32,776 bases of DNA from Rhodospirillaceae bacterium (GTDB lineage Bacteria; Pseudomonadota; Alphaproteobacteria; Rhodospirillales; JABHCV01): NCBI GenBank assembly GCA_014382375.1, contig JACNJU010000031.1, forward strand, positions 1 to 32,776, read 5' to 3'. Positions 16,456 through 24,039 of the stretch are shown in pieces. Positions within the stretch are counted from its first letter, which is position 1, and every line of letters begins with the position of its first letter. A program made the translations under genes and the position numbers. The notes below the pieces were generated by a model. It did no database searches and was not told the origin of the DNA. It was given only the letters and a program-made list of their open reading frames with translations.

Positions 16456-16547
16456 AGATTGATTGGGAAAGCCGTAACAGCACATATTGGATCCACGATT
16501 CGGAAACCAAATTTGAAAGCTTTTAAAGATTTTGACAACGAAACCTC

Positions 16548-16593
16548 CCTTTAAAGGCCGTCTCTTTTGGGTGTTTCCCTTTAAGTTTAAAGG
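16548..16593. repeat. CCTTTAA/TTAAAGG inverted repeats
   Basis: CCTTTAAAGG (16548-16557) is a 10-bp palindrome. CCTTTAA-GT-TTAAAGG (16578-16593) is the same half-site with a 2-base wider centre. Related half-sites (CTTAAAG) occur at 16298, 16643 and 16700, and CTTAAAA at 16765. Confidence 0.5.
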
Positions 16594-16660
16594 ACCGCAA
16601 GCAAACCGAATCACATCACCCATTCACCTTTTCGATACGCCCCTTAAAGCAAGTCCCATT

Positions 16661-16818
16661 CGTAACGATACGGGTCCGCAACAAATTGGGAGTGTTTCGC
16701 TTAAAGCTTGGGGTGTTCGTAACGTATCAAACACACCGTAACGTAACGAAATGGATACGAATCCCTTAAAACCATGACGACAGAAACCACCCTTAACGTA
16801 ACCGTCCCGCCCGTAACG
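16661..16818 (+). repeat. Cluster of CGTAACG repeats (iteron-like)
   Basis: Exact CGTAACG at 16661, 16718, 16737, 16742 and 16812, with a one-mismatch copy (CGTAACC) at 16797. Spacing is irregular. All copies are in the same direction. The last two lie inside the start of the HTH remnant, which argues against a purely coding origin. Function unknown. Confidence 0.55.
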
Positions 16819-16925
16819 CTACCTGAACCGGGATGAGGCTGCAGAGTGGTTAGGGGTCTCGGTCGATACCTTTTCCGGGTTTTCCATTCCTTTTTGTGAT
16901 TTCGTGCCCCTCTTGCGGCGCGAGG
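16773..16925 (+). pseudogene. Helix-turn-helix (excisionase/AlpA-like) remnant
   Basis: An ATG at 16773 opens MTTETTLNVTVPPVTL. A one-frame shift near 16818 continues as RYLNRDEAAEWLGVSVDTF followed by GFSIPFCDF, a sequence typical of small MerR/AlpA-type HTH proteins found with phage integrases. The reading frame then runs into integrase DNA and stops shortly after. Both the frameshift and the loss of the C-terminal half show that it is broken. Role when intact: probably excision control or transcription of the integrase. Confidence 0.65.
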
Positions 16926-17238
16926 GCCCAAACAAAGCGGCCCGGTCTTCACGTACAAAGGGAAAGCGGTGAAGAGCATGAAAGTCGCGTTCAACAGGGC
17001 ACGCGACAGGGCGGGCCTGGAAGGCCTCCGGTTTCACGATCTTCGCCCTACGTTTGCATCCCGACTTGTGCAAGCCGGTGTTCCGTTGTATGAGGTCATG
17101 CACCTGACCGGACACAAGTCGTTCGAGATGGTGCAAATGCATTCTCACCTCGCTCCCGACTTCGCGGAGAAGGCAATCCAGGCCTTGGACGCATTTGGTC
17201 ACGTTTTGGTCACGGCAGAAAATGAGAATGCCGCCTAA
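16903..17238 (+). pseudogene. Tyrosine integrase remnant (C-terminal catalytic part)
   Basis: The frame GPVFTYKGKAVKSMKVAFNR continues to the stop at 17238. Box II keeps His and Arg (FHDLRPTFASRL; the usual RHTFAS has become RPTFAS), and the LTGH motif is intact. The nucleophile position is mutated: MVQMHSHLAP replaces the common xxxRYxHLAP, a His (CAT) where Tyr (TAT/TAC) is expected. The N-terminal arm-binding and core-binding domains and the first catalytic Arg are missing, removed by the deletion that joined it to the HTH remnant. It ends 29 bases before the tRNA, the standard place for an island integrase. Confidence 0.88.
17195..17215 (+). repeat. GGTCACG double motif, right-end copy
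   Basis: Two GGTCACG heptamers separated by TTTT inside the last codons of the integrase remnant, inverted relative to the copy at 13538-13558. It is about 50 bp from the right attachment site. Confidence 0.5.
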
Positions 17239-17257
17239 GGGTCAAAAAAACCCTTTA
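17236..17257 (+). terminator. Probable terminator of the integrase remnant
   Basis: AAGGGT-CAAAAAA-ACCCTT forms a 6-bp stem with a 7-base loop, running into TTTAAAAAC directly after the integrase stop. Weak. It would limit read-through from the island into the tRNA. Confidence 0.35.
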
Positions 17258-17267
17258 AAAACAAGGA

Positions 17268-17344
<77 letters not shown>

Positions 17345-17489
17345 ATGTTTTCAATGACTTAGAGGGCATCAATTTATTAAGATTGCTTATTTGGGGACAA
17401 ATTTGGGACAATTCGAATCATTGGACACCCCTGACGACGAAAATATTCCACCCGGAATCGGCCCCCACGAGGGTAAGGAGTTGGAACTC

Positions 17490-17837
17490 ATGCTGGCTGG
17501 TGAAAAACCGGTAGCTATGTTCTCCGATGTGATCCCACCATCATTTGAATTACCAGAGCAGGATTTTGCCCCGTACGTGGCAGACGGCAAATTGATTATG
17601 CGTGACATTGTAGTGACGGCTTCTCAGACCGGTAGCCATGATATGCGTTTTCTGTTTTACGCCTTGCCCGAAGAACAATGGCGGATCGAGAGGCTCATAG
17701 AAATTCACCGCGCCATCCACCAGCATGATGAACCTTCAACGCACGAGCTTGAGACGGAAATCGGCCAGCTGTTAGGATATAAAGATCAGGATATCCAAAT
17801 ATTTCTCGACAGGTCTTTAAAATCCTCTAGCGGATGA
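17490..17837 (+). CDS. Unknown protein, about 115 residues, next to the tRNA
   Basis: The best start is the ATG at 17490 (MLAGEKPVAMFSDVIPP) because AAGGAG lies nine bases upstream. A longer frame can begin at TTG 17391 (148 residues) without such a site. The body (FAPYVADGKLIMRDIVV, MRFLFYALPEEQWRIERLIE, LLGYKDQDIQIFL) reads like a small globular alpha-beta protein. There is no signal peptide, membrane segment or recognised domain. It lies between the tRNA and a broken peptidoglycan-binding gene of the opposite strand, so it may be part of an older insertion on the 3' side of the tRNA. Confidence 0.65.
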   Translation: MLAGEKPVAMFSDVIPPSFELPEQDFAPYVADGKLIMRDIVVTASQTGSHDMRFLFYALPEEQWRIERLIEIHRAIHQHDEPSTHELETEIGQLLGYKDQDIQIFLDRSLKSSSG

Positions 17838-17872
17838 AGACGGTTTATTAAGCCGCCTACATCCGCTTGTCC

Positions 17873-18208
17873 CTAACTAGCTTTTTTTGCACAATCCGGG
17901 CAAAGTTTTCCGGCCACACCGCCATGAGGAGCCCCGCATTTTGGGCACCTGTAAATTGGGGATTTTGCTGCCAACTGGGTTTCTGTCGGCCCGCCCGGTT
18001 TGATTAAGCCGTCTTTTTTCAAACCATTTTCGGACTGAAACTTTTCAATCCCTGAAAACATTGCCCGATCAGGGTAGGGCGTTATCCCCCATTCCGGCCT
18101 TTTTTAATAGCCAAGTTTATCAAGTGACATTTTGACCGAAAGCACATCATTTTGTTTCACATTGTGCGATGACGGACAGTCTGCTTTTGGGGGTAAAGCA
18201 GACATCAT
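17873..18208 (-). pseudogene. Broken peptidoglycan-binding/zinc-ribbon gene
   Basis: The frame from about 18208 reads VKQNDVLSVKMSLDKLGY, then TAA (18104-18106), then KRPEWGITPYPDRAMFSGI and IEKFQSENGLKKDGLIKPGG, and ends in a zinc ribbon (CPKCGAPHGG, then CPDCAKKAS). Lined up with residues 20-80 of the island's 400-residue protein, the TAA replaces the Tyr of LGHYKVPDHGLNPYADR, so one TAT-to-TAA change killed the gene. Translation from the ATG at 18061 could still give a 62-residue fragment. The first codons lie inside a hairpin repeat, so the original start is uncertain. Confidence 0.72.
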
Positions 18209-18249
18209 TTTAGGGTAGTAATTAGGTCCGCTTCTGACCCGAAGCAGCC
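18179..18249. repeat. Two dispersed-repeat-like hairpins
   Basis: GTCTGCTTT-TGGGGGT-AAAGCAGAC (18179-18203) is a perfect 9-bp stem. GTCCGCTTC-TGACCC-GAAGCAGCC (18226-18249) is a related but imperfect dyad. This (A/G)GTCCGCTT...AAGC(G/A)GAC pattern resembles repeats that I know from many alphaproteobacterial genomes, where they are often misread as short proteins beginning MSALPPKAD. The rest of 18209-18351 holds no gene. Confidence 0.55.
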
Positions 18250-18279
18250 AATTCGGGGATAAGTGACTTGTAATTTTAA

Positions 18280-18321
18280 GAAAAAGAAACCCCAGTCCTC
18301 ATGACCATGCCTTGTCATAAG
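18280..18321 (-). terminator. Probable terminator of the glpRDKCAB operon
   Basis: After the glpB stop the minus strand forms CTTATGAC-AAGGCATG-GTCATGAG (18321-18298), an 8-bp stem with one wobble pair, followed about ten bases later by TTTCTTTTTC. Moderate strength. Confidence 0.45.
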
Positions 18322-18351
18322 AGATTCATACAAAATTTTTCCCAATTAAGC

Positions 18352-19632
18352 TTACGCTTCCAAAATCTTTGAGGCTGCCTCAACCGCTTTGTAGGCACTC
18401 GCGAAGGAGATGCCGGCGCCGCAACGTTGGCGAATCCAGTCCTGATGAGCCAACACGATACCGGCGGCGAAAAGGCGTTCGCTGGCGGGATTGCCGTTGG
18501 CGTCCAGGGGGCGATAGCATCCATCAACTTCTATTCCAGAACGATTAATCGGATGCCCTCCTGCATCGAAATAATCGGGATTGTGCCAATCGTTTCGGTT
18601 GTCGGGCTGGCTCACCGGTATTCCCGCCAGGGTTTCGCGGACGCCATGGCGATCGGCGGCAAGCCCGCCTGAAAGGAAACGGCCCGTGGCCAGAATGGCC
18701 GCCTGGGATTGAATTTGGATCTCGCCGAAACTGTCTTCCAGGTTAACAATGATGCCGTCCTCATTCAGGTCAATCCGATTGGCTTTGTGTTGTGGCACCA
18801 GCATCAATCCTTTGTCCGGTAGCGTCCCTTCAAACAACTCACGAAGCCTTATTCCCGGCACGGCAGGCGGCATGGTGGGGATTTCAAAAACCGGAACGCC
18901 GATTAGTTTTTCCATTTGGGCATGAACCACGTCCGAACCGTGAATGCCCAGAATAGCAGGAAGGCCGACAACCTTGGAGTCTCCCAAAACAGCCTTGATG
19001 CGCTTAGCCAGACGTTTCTGGTTTTCGGCGACTTCAAGCGAGCGGGCCATGACTTCCACATAAACCGAAGCGCCGCTTTCCATATCCGGAAAGGCGACCG
19101 TCTCGGCCCCGAGGCCGGGCCAGGATGATGACAGGTTGGCGACCATTTCCTTGGCGCTAAAGCCCTGCAGACCGATGAAATCAACAATCAACGTTTGCGC
19201 GCCTTTGCTGGCCGCTTCGACACCGCCAAGCATGGTTTTCGGAACCGACAGTGTCGGCTTGGCGATGCCGCCCGGCAGCAGGGCCATTAAGTTGTTCTCG
19301 CCCGGTTGCGTGTATCCAAGGCCGAGGGCGGACAGAGCTTCAGTAAATTTGGAAAAAGCGGTTCGGATGTCTTTGTCGTCAATGCGGGACAGCGGATGAT
19401 CGGGCTCGGTTTTGCGCAAAGCCTCAATCCCCCGCCAGGGATCGTCGATGACCTCGCCGCCATCACCCCCGAGCAAGTCGAAGTAGCCGGTGGTGTAGGC
19501 CACCGCCCCGGTGTTGCCGATCTGGGCCGTCTGGATGCCACGATCCAGGGCGAACATGCTGGCTGCAAAACCAGCAAGGCCGGAACCGATCACCGTCACC
19601 TGGGTGGTGTATTGTCTCAATTCCCGTTTCAT
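18352..19632 (-). CDS. glpB: Anaerobic glycerol-3-phosphate dehydrogenase subunit B
   Basis: 426-residue flavoprotein of the GlpB family. FAD-binding N-terminus: TQVTVIGSGLAGFAASMFAL, then TTGYFDLLGGDGG; C-terminal SERLFAAGIVLAHQDW and CGAGISFASAYKAVEAA. In the GlpABC complex it passes electrons between the GlpA active site and the iron-sulfur membrane subunit GlpC. It overlaps glpA by 4 bp (ATGA). It is the last gene of the operon. Confidence 0.92.
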   Translation of the reverse strand: MKRELRQYTTQVTVIGSGLAGFAASMFALDRGIQTAQIGNTGAVAYTTGYFDLLGGDGGEVIDDPWRGIEALRKTEPDHPLSRIDDKDIRTAFSKFTEALSALGLGYTQPGENNLMALLPGGIAKPTLSVPKTMLGGVEAASKGAQTLIVDFIGLQGFSAKEMVANLSSSWPGLGAETVAFPDMESGASVYVEVMARSLEVAENQKRLAKRIKAVLGDSKVVGLPAILGIHGSDVVHAQMEKLIGVPVFEIPTMPPAVPGIRLRELFEGTLPDKGLMLVPQHKANRIDLNEDGIIVNLEDSFGEIQIQSQAAILATGRFLSGGLAADRHGVRETLAGIPVSQPDNRNDWHNPDYFDAGGHPINRSGIEVDGCYRPLDANGNPASERLFAAGIVLAHQDWIRQRCGAGISFASAYKAVEAASKILEA

Positions 19633-21242
19633 GAGGACGACCCGGACCCGTTCTCTTTTTTAAAGTCGAGACCTAAAAGGCCGCAATGAAAGGCTTCCGC
19701 CAATTCCATCTGCGGCATCTGCTTACCCCACAAAACGGGCCGCAAGCCTTTAAACCTTTCGGCCAAGAAGTCACGCATGTGATCGCGTCCCTCGACGCCC
19801 GAATAGACGTCGCTGTCATAAAGATAGGATGAAACCCGTGCGGCGCAGAAGGAGCCCTGACAGGTTCCTTTGCCGACGCGCGAGCGCAATCCGATGGCGC
19901 GCAGTGTCATATGGCTTTCCGCGCCGGGCGCGGTCTCGACAATTTCATCAATGGCGGAACGCGGAACCATTTCACATTCACACAGGATGGCGTCCGTCGG
20001 ATCGTTGCGCCGGTACCAAAAACGCGGTGCATATCCGGGTTCGGTCCAGCGCACGCTGTCGCCTGCGGGCAAGGGTTCGCTGGCCGATTTACACGGAGCC
20101 TTCTTGCCCATTCGGCGTGTCACCAGATCGCCCGTCTTTTCCGCCATCAGGCGATAGGTCGTCAACTTGCCGCCAACCAGACTGGTGAAATTTTTAAGCC
20201 CCTGATCCTCGTGATCAAAAAGCTGAAACCCCCGGCTCGCCTTTCGTCCGTCCATCCCGGCATCGGATGATTGCAACAAGGGGCGCACGCCACAGAAGGC
20301 GCGAATAAAACGGGTGTCCCTTAACACCGGCAGCATGGGCATGCCCTCGTTCAGGATGTGGTCGACTTCATCAACGGTTGGGCGCAGCCCTTCAAGGCTG
20401 TCGACTTTATCGGATGTCGTCCCCAAAAGGGAAACGGTGCCGCCCGGTACCAGAATATCGCCATCCCCCGGCGGACGCAGGCGGTTGACGACCCCATTGC
20501 AAAGGCGCGAATTACTGACAATCAACGTTCCCTTGACATATAGCAGATCGACATCGGTGCAGCCCGCCAGTTGAGCAATATTCCTGGCCCAGGCTCCGCT
20601 CGCGTTGACGACCTGCTTGGCGCTAATGCGAACGCTCTCCCCGGACCGAAGGTCGCGGCACAAGGCGCTGGCAATCGTGCCATCGGCAATGTCAAACTCA
20701 ATCACCTCGGTGTGCGGTAGGTAGGTGCTATCTGTCAGTTGCTGGGCATGATGGACGTTGCCCAGCGTGATGTGGAACGGGTCGATGCTGGCGTCCGGCA
20801 CGACGTAGGCGGCGAAGACGGTGTCGGAAAGCTGGGGCTCCCTTTTCCTGGCTTCCTGAGGACTTAAAGACTGGCAGTCGATACCGGCCTTGGCGCAGTG
20901 TTCAGGAAAGCGCTCGGCAAAGGCCGGATCGTCCCCTTCGACGGCGACAAACAAGCCGCCGCAATCATCAATGCATTCCGGCGCCATACGCTTGATGATA
21001 TCGGATTCCATTCGGCATTCGGCGGCCGTCTCCGCATCGCTTGAGGCATAACGACCGCCACTGTGAAGCAGCCCATGATTGCCGCCCGACGCCCCGGCGT
21101 TCAGGTCCTTGCGTTCCACCAGCAAACACTGGAAACCGCGCAAGGCAAGATCGCGCATGATGCCCGTTCCGGTGACGCCGCCGCCGATGATCAGAACCTC
21201 GGTGTCATAGGTTTTCGTTCCAGCCGGATCAATGGTGCTCAT
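19629..21242 (-). CDS. glpA: Anaerobic glycerol-3-phosphate dehydrogenase subunit A
   Basis: 537 residues. FAD-binding motif EVLIIGGGVTGTGIMRDLAL, substrate-binding region GASGGNHGLLHSGGRYA, and a C-terminal BFD-like [2Fe-2S] domain with CECEMV (about residue 413) and GKGTCQGSFCAARV. The length and domain order match E. coli GlpA. It oxidises sn-glycerol-3-phosphate to DHAP with quinone or fumarate respiration as sink. It overlaps glpC upstream and glpB downstream by 4 bp each, so the subunits are made in step. Confidence 0.95.
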   Translation of the reverse strand: MSTIDPAGTKTYDTEVLIIGGGVTGTGIMRDLALRGFQCLLVERKDLNAGASGGNHGLLHSGGRYASSDAETAAECRMESDIIKRMAPECIDDCGGLFVAVEGDDPAFAERFPEHCAKAGIDCQSLSPQEARKREPQLSDTVFAAYVVPDASIDPFHITLGNVHHAQQLTDSTYLPHTEVIEFDIADGTIASALCRDLRSGESVRISAKQVVNASGAWARNIAQLAGCTDVDLLYVKGTLIVSNSRLCNGVVNRLRPPGDGDILVPGGTVSLLGTTSDKVDSLEGLRPTVDEVDHILNEGMPMLPVLRDTRFIRAFCGVRPLLQSSDAGMDGRKASRGFQLFDHEDQGLKNFTSLVGGKLTTYRLMAEKTGDLVTRRMGKKAPCKSASEPLPAGDSVRWTEPGYAPRFWYRRNDPTDAILCECEMVPRSAIDEIVETAPGAESHMTLRAIGLRSRVGKGTCQGSFCAARVSSYLYDSDVYSGVEGRDHMRDFLAERFKGLRPVLWGKQMPQMELAEAFHCGLLGLDFKKENGSGSSS

Positions 21243-22531
21243 GGCAAACCAATGTCCATCAGGTCGGGACCTAAATATTTGCGTTCATTCTCACCCAGAA
21301 TTCCGAGCGCGAGGCAGATCAACGTCCAGAAATGAACGACCCTATAGTCTCCGCCGTAGACGTCGCCAAGATCGGTGATTTGGGAATGGCAGTTATGACA
21401 AGGTGTCAGCACGTACTGTGCCTGGGTCACGGCAATCTGGTCGAACTTGCGTTTGCCGTAAGCGCGGCGCTGTTCGTTCATGCCCGCCTGCAGGAAACCG
21501 CCGCCGCCGCCGCAACAGTAATTTGCGCTGCGGCACGGCTGCATGTCGATGACATTGTCAGCCCCGACCAGTTCCCGGGCGACGTAACGCAAATCGTCGG
21601 CTACCGGGTCACCCATTGATTTACGAACCAACTGGCACGGGTCCTGAATGGTGAACTTGATGTTGCCGGTGTTCCAGTCCGAATTAACCGGAAGCTTTCC
21701 TTCCCTGATCCACTGGGCGTAATAACTGATAAGACTGGCGGCCTCAAAATTGGTTTCCAGTCCGAATTTTTCGACCCCGGCCCACATGGTATAGAAGGAA
21801 TGACCGCATTCGGTATTGATCCAGACCTTGCAGTCCAGTTCATTGATCGCGTCGACCCGCTGTTTGACCATTTCCTTCCATGTCGATTCGTCACCCGTAA
21901 ACATACAGAAGTTTTCCGCCGCCCAGCCTTTCGAGGCATAGCTCCAGTCGGCCCCTACATAGTCGAAAATTTTCCATAAAGGCCCCAGTTCTTCGGGTTC
22001 GACAGCCGGTTCCCTGGAATTCTGATTGACGAAAAAATACGCGCCCTTTTTGTCCATGGGCACTTCCAGGTCTTTAAAACGCTCGTCGCCCAGATGCAGT
22101 TCCTCGACGGTCTCTTCGATAATCTCGACAAAATCGTCAGGCATGACTCCCATGGCGCTGGTGCTGGCTGACATCATCTGCGCCTCGCACGAGCGAACGA
22201 TGCCCTGCGGTTTTTTCTCTTTCGGCCACGCGCCCCGGGCATAACCGACCAGCACGGATACATCGATGTTCATGGGGCAAACATAGGCGCAGCGCTGGCA
22301 CATGGTGCAGGTCCAGATCCAGGGCGTGTTCGAGAGTTCCTCGTTCATGCCCAGCATGGCCATGCGGATAAAACGCCTGGGATCTATGCCGTGCAGGCCG
22401 GAAGCAGGACAACCGGACGAACACAGCCCGCAGGCCAGACAGGAATCATAACTGGCGTTCTCGGGCAATAACTCATGAGCCTTGGCCTGGAAGTCGATTG
22501 TCGGGGTAATGATTTCTTCCTGAGCGGTCAT
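21239..22531 (-). CDS. glpC: Anaerobic glycerol-3-phosphate dehydrogenase subunit C (Fe-S, HdrD-like)
   Basis: 430 residues. Two [4Fe-4S] motifs, CLACGLCSSGCP and CTMCQRCAYVCP, are followed by a cysteine-rich CCG-type domain with CRSANYCCGGGGG and TPCHNCHSQI; a second, incomplete version of that motif (TECGHSFYTMW) precedes it. This is the membrane-associated electron-transfer subunit that connects GlpAB to the quinone pool. It lies 12 bp after glpK and overlaps glpA. The divergence from E. coli GlpC is notable, so it could also be called a heterodisulfide-reductase-related subunit, but position settles the role. Confidence 0.88.
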   Translation of the reverse strand: MTAQEEIITPTIDFQAKAHELLPENASYDSCLACGLCSSGCPASGLHGIDPRRFIRMAMLGMNEELSNTPWIWTCTMCQRCAYVCPMNIDVSVLVGYARGAWPKEKKPQGIVRSCEAQMMSASTSAMGVMPDDFVEIIEETVEELHLGDERFKDLEVPMDKKGAYFFVNQNSREPAVEPEELGPLWKIFDYVGADWSYASKGWAAENFCMFTGDESTWKEMVKQRVDAINELDCKVWINTECGHSFYTMWAGVEKFGLETNFEAASLISYYAQWIREGKLPVNSDWNTGNIKFTIQDPCQLVRKSMGDPVADDLRYVARELVGADNVIDMQPCRSANYCCGGGGGFLQAGMNEQRRAYGKRKFDQIAVTQAQYVLTPCHNCHSQITDLGDVYGGDYRVVHFWTLICLALGILGENERKYLGPDLMDIGLP

Positions 22532-22543
22532 GATGGTGTCGCC

Positions 22544-24037
22544 TCAGGAGTCGTTCAGGGTTCGACGGACGGACTCTTTCCAGCCTGCGTAGAGAGTCTC
22601 ACGCGGCTCCTGATCCAACGCCGGTTCAAAGCGTTGATCCAGCGCCCAGGTATCAGCGAACCCTTCCAGACCATGATAGAGTCCGCATCGCATGCCGGCC
22701 AGATAAGCCGCGCCCAAAGCCGTCGTTTCCTGCACCCGAGGTCTGTCGACCGGAACGCCCAGAATGTCGGACAGAAATTGCATGGTCCAGTCCGACGCCG
22801 TCATTCCGCCATCGACACGCAGAACGGTATCTGATCCAGCCCCGGCCCAGTCGCCCTTCATGGCTTCCAGCAGATCGCGGGTTTGATAGCCAACGCTTTC
22901 CAATGCCGCCTTCGCCAATTCCGCCGGGCCGGTGCCACGTGTGATCCCGTATAATGCGCCGCGGGCCTCGGCGTCCCAATATGGCGCGCCGAGGCCGACG
23001 AAGGCAGGCACCAGATAGACGCTCTGGTTTTCATCGGCCTGTGACGCGAGGTTTCCGGCTTCGGCGGCGTTATCAATAACCTTCAAGCCATCGCGCAGCC
23101 ACTGCACCGCTGCTCCGGCGATGAAGATCGACCCCTCAAGGGCGTACGTCGGCTTGCCATCCAGTTGATAGGCAATCGTCGTCAGCAACTTGTTTGATGA
23201 GACGACCGGAGTTTCGCCCGTATTCAAGACCGCAAAACAGCCCGTGCCATAAGTCGATTTCATCATGCCGGGTTTAAAACAGGCCTGACCGACGGTCGCC
23301 GCCTGCTGGTCGCCAGCGATACCGCGAACGGCTATGGCGGTGCCGAACACGTCAGGCGACGTTTCGCCGAAATCGGCGGCGCTGTCCTTTACCTCCGGCA
23401 ACATCGACATCGGCACGTTGATGTGTCTGCAAAGCTCTTCTGACCAGGCCCCCTTATGGATGTCGTACAGCAGGGTGCGGCTGGCGTTTGTAGCATCGGT
23501 CGCATGCACCTTGCCGCCGCTCAAACGCCAGAGAAGAAAACTGTCGACGGTGCCGAAGGCAAGTTTTCCGGCTTCCGCCTGCGCCCGTGCGCCGTCCACG
23601 TTATCCAGAATCCAGGCGATTTTCGTGCCGGAAAAATAAGGGTCCAGCAGCAAGCCCGTTCGGGCCGAAACATCGGCCTCAAGTCCGTTCGCCTTCAATC
23701 CGGCGCAATTATCGGCGGTTCGCCGGTCCTGCCAGACAATGGCGCGGTGGATCGCCTTGCCGGTTTCGCGATCCCAGACAACGGTCGTTTCGCGCTGGTT
23801 TGTGATGCCTATGGCGGCAATGTCGCCGGCGGCAATTCCGGCCTTTTCGATGGCCTCGCTACAAGTGGATAGTGTTGTGTTCCAAATGTCTTCCGGCTCA
23901 TGTTCGACCCATCCCGATTGCGGAAAGTGTTGATGGAATTCTTCCTGGGCCACGGCGACCGGCGCATGCTGCGCGTCAAAAACGATGGCGCGTGACGATG
24001 TCGTCCCTTGGTCGATGGCGAGGATAAAACCTGACAT
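22544..24037 (-). CDS. glpK: Glycerol kinase
   Basis: 497-residue FGGY-family kinase that phosphorylates glycerol to sn-glycerol-3-phosphate. N-terminal phosphate-binding loop [40 protein letters not shown]-terminal signature around [18 protein letters not shown] and [13 protein letters not shown]. The length matches the family. AGGAG lies seven bases before the ATG. The gene starts 2 bp after the glpD stop and is followed by glpC. No changes in active-site residues were noticed. Confidence 0.97.
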   Translation of the reverse strand: MSGFILAIDQGTTSSRAIVFDAQHAPVAVAQEEFHQHFPQSGWVEHEPEDIWNTTLSTCSEAIEKAGIAAGDIAAIGITNQRETTVVWDRETGKAIHRAIVWQDRRTADNCAGLKANGLEADVSARTGLLLDPYFSGTKIAWILDNVDGARAQAEAGKLAFGTVDSFLLWRLSGGKVHATDATNASRTLLYDIHKGAWSEELCRHINVPMSMLPEVKDSAADFGETSPDVFGTAIAVRGIAGDQQAATVGQACFKPGMMKSTYGTGCFAVLNTGETPVVSSNKLLTTIAYQLDGKPTYALEGSIFIAGAAVQWLRDGLKVIDNAAEAGNLASQADENQSVYLVPAFVGLGAPYWDAEARGALYGITRGTGPAELAKAALESVGYQTRDLLEAMKGDWAGAGSDTVLRVDGGMTASDWTMQFLSDILGVPVDRPRVQETTALGAAYLAGMRCGLYHGLEGFADTWALDQRFEPALDQEPRETLYAGWKESVRRTLNDS

Positions 24038-24039
24038 GA

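Larger units (their letters stand above)
16003..16772. other. Gene-poor, repeat-rich stretch of the island
   Basis: No open frame here has a credible ribosome-binding site or recognisable product; the short frames on both strands look accidental. The stretch contains an 18-bp perfect palindrome with a second half-copy, several inverted repeats, five copies of CGTAACG and repeated CTTAAA(G/A) motifs (listed separately). It probably holds regulatory and perhaps maintenance sites. AT-rich compared with the flanks. Confidence 0.6.
13320..17267 (+). mobile_element. Decayed genomic island integrated in tRNA-Arg(CCG)
   Basis: About 3.95 kb between the two copies of the tRNA 5' half. It is visibly more AT-rich than the flanking genes and carries a damaged integrase at the tRNA-proximal end, an excisionase-like HTH remnant, a broken AIPR-type defence gene, and a two-gene toxin/immunity candidate. 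Recognition comes from the direct repeat plus the integrase position. The element probably cannot excise by itself because the integrase lacks its N-terminal half and its catalytic tyrosine. The boundaries are inferred from where the 40-bp repeat ends. Confidence 0.82.

Noticed and set aside
16003-16768. Short open frames on both strands in the repeat-rich stretch (for example 16384-16623 minus and 16532-16741 plus)
   Set aside because: They lack ribosome-binding sites, have no recognisable domain, overlap each other, and are dictated by the repeats.
16661-16818. A plasmid replication origin based on the iteron-like repeats
   Set aside because: Repeat spacing is irregular and there is no replication-initiator gene, so an origin cannot be supported.
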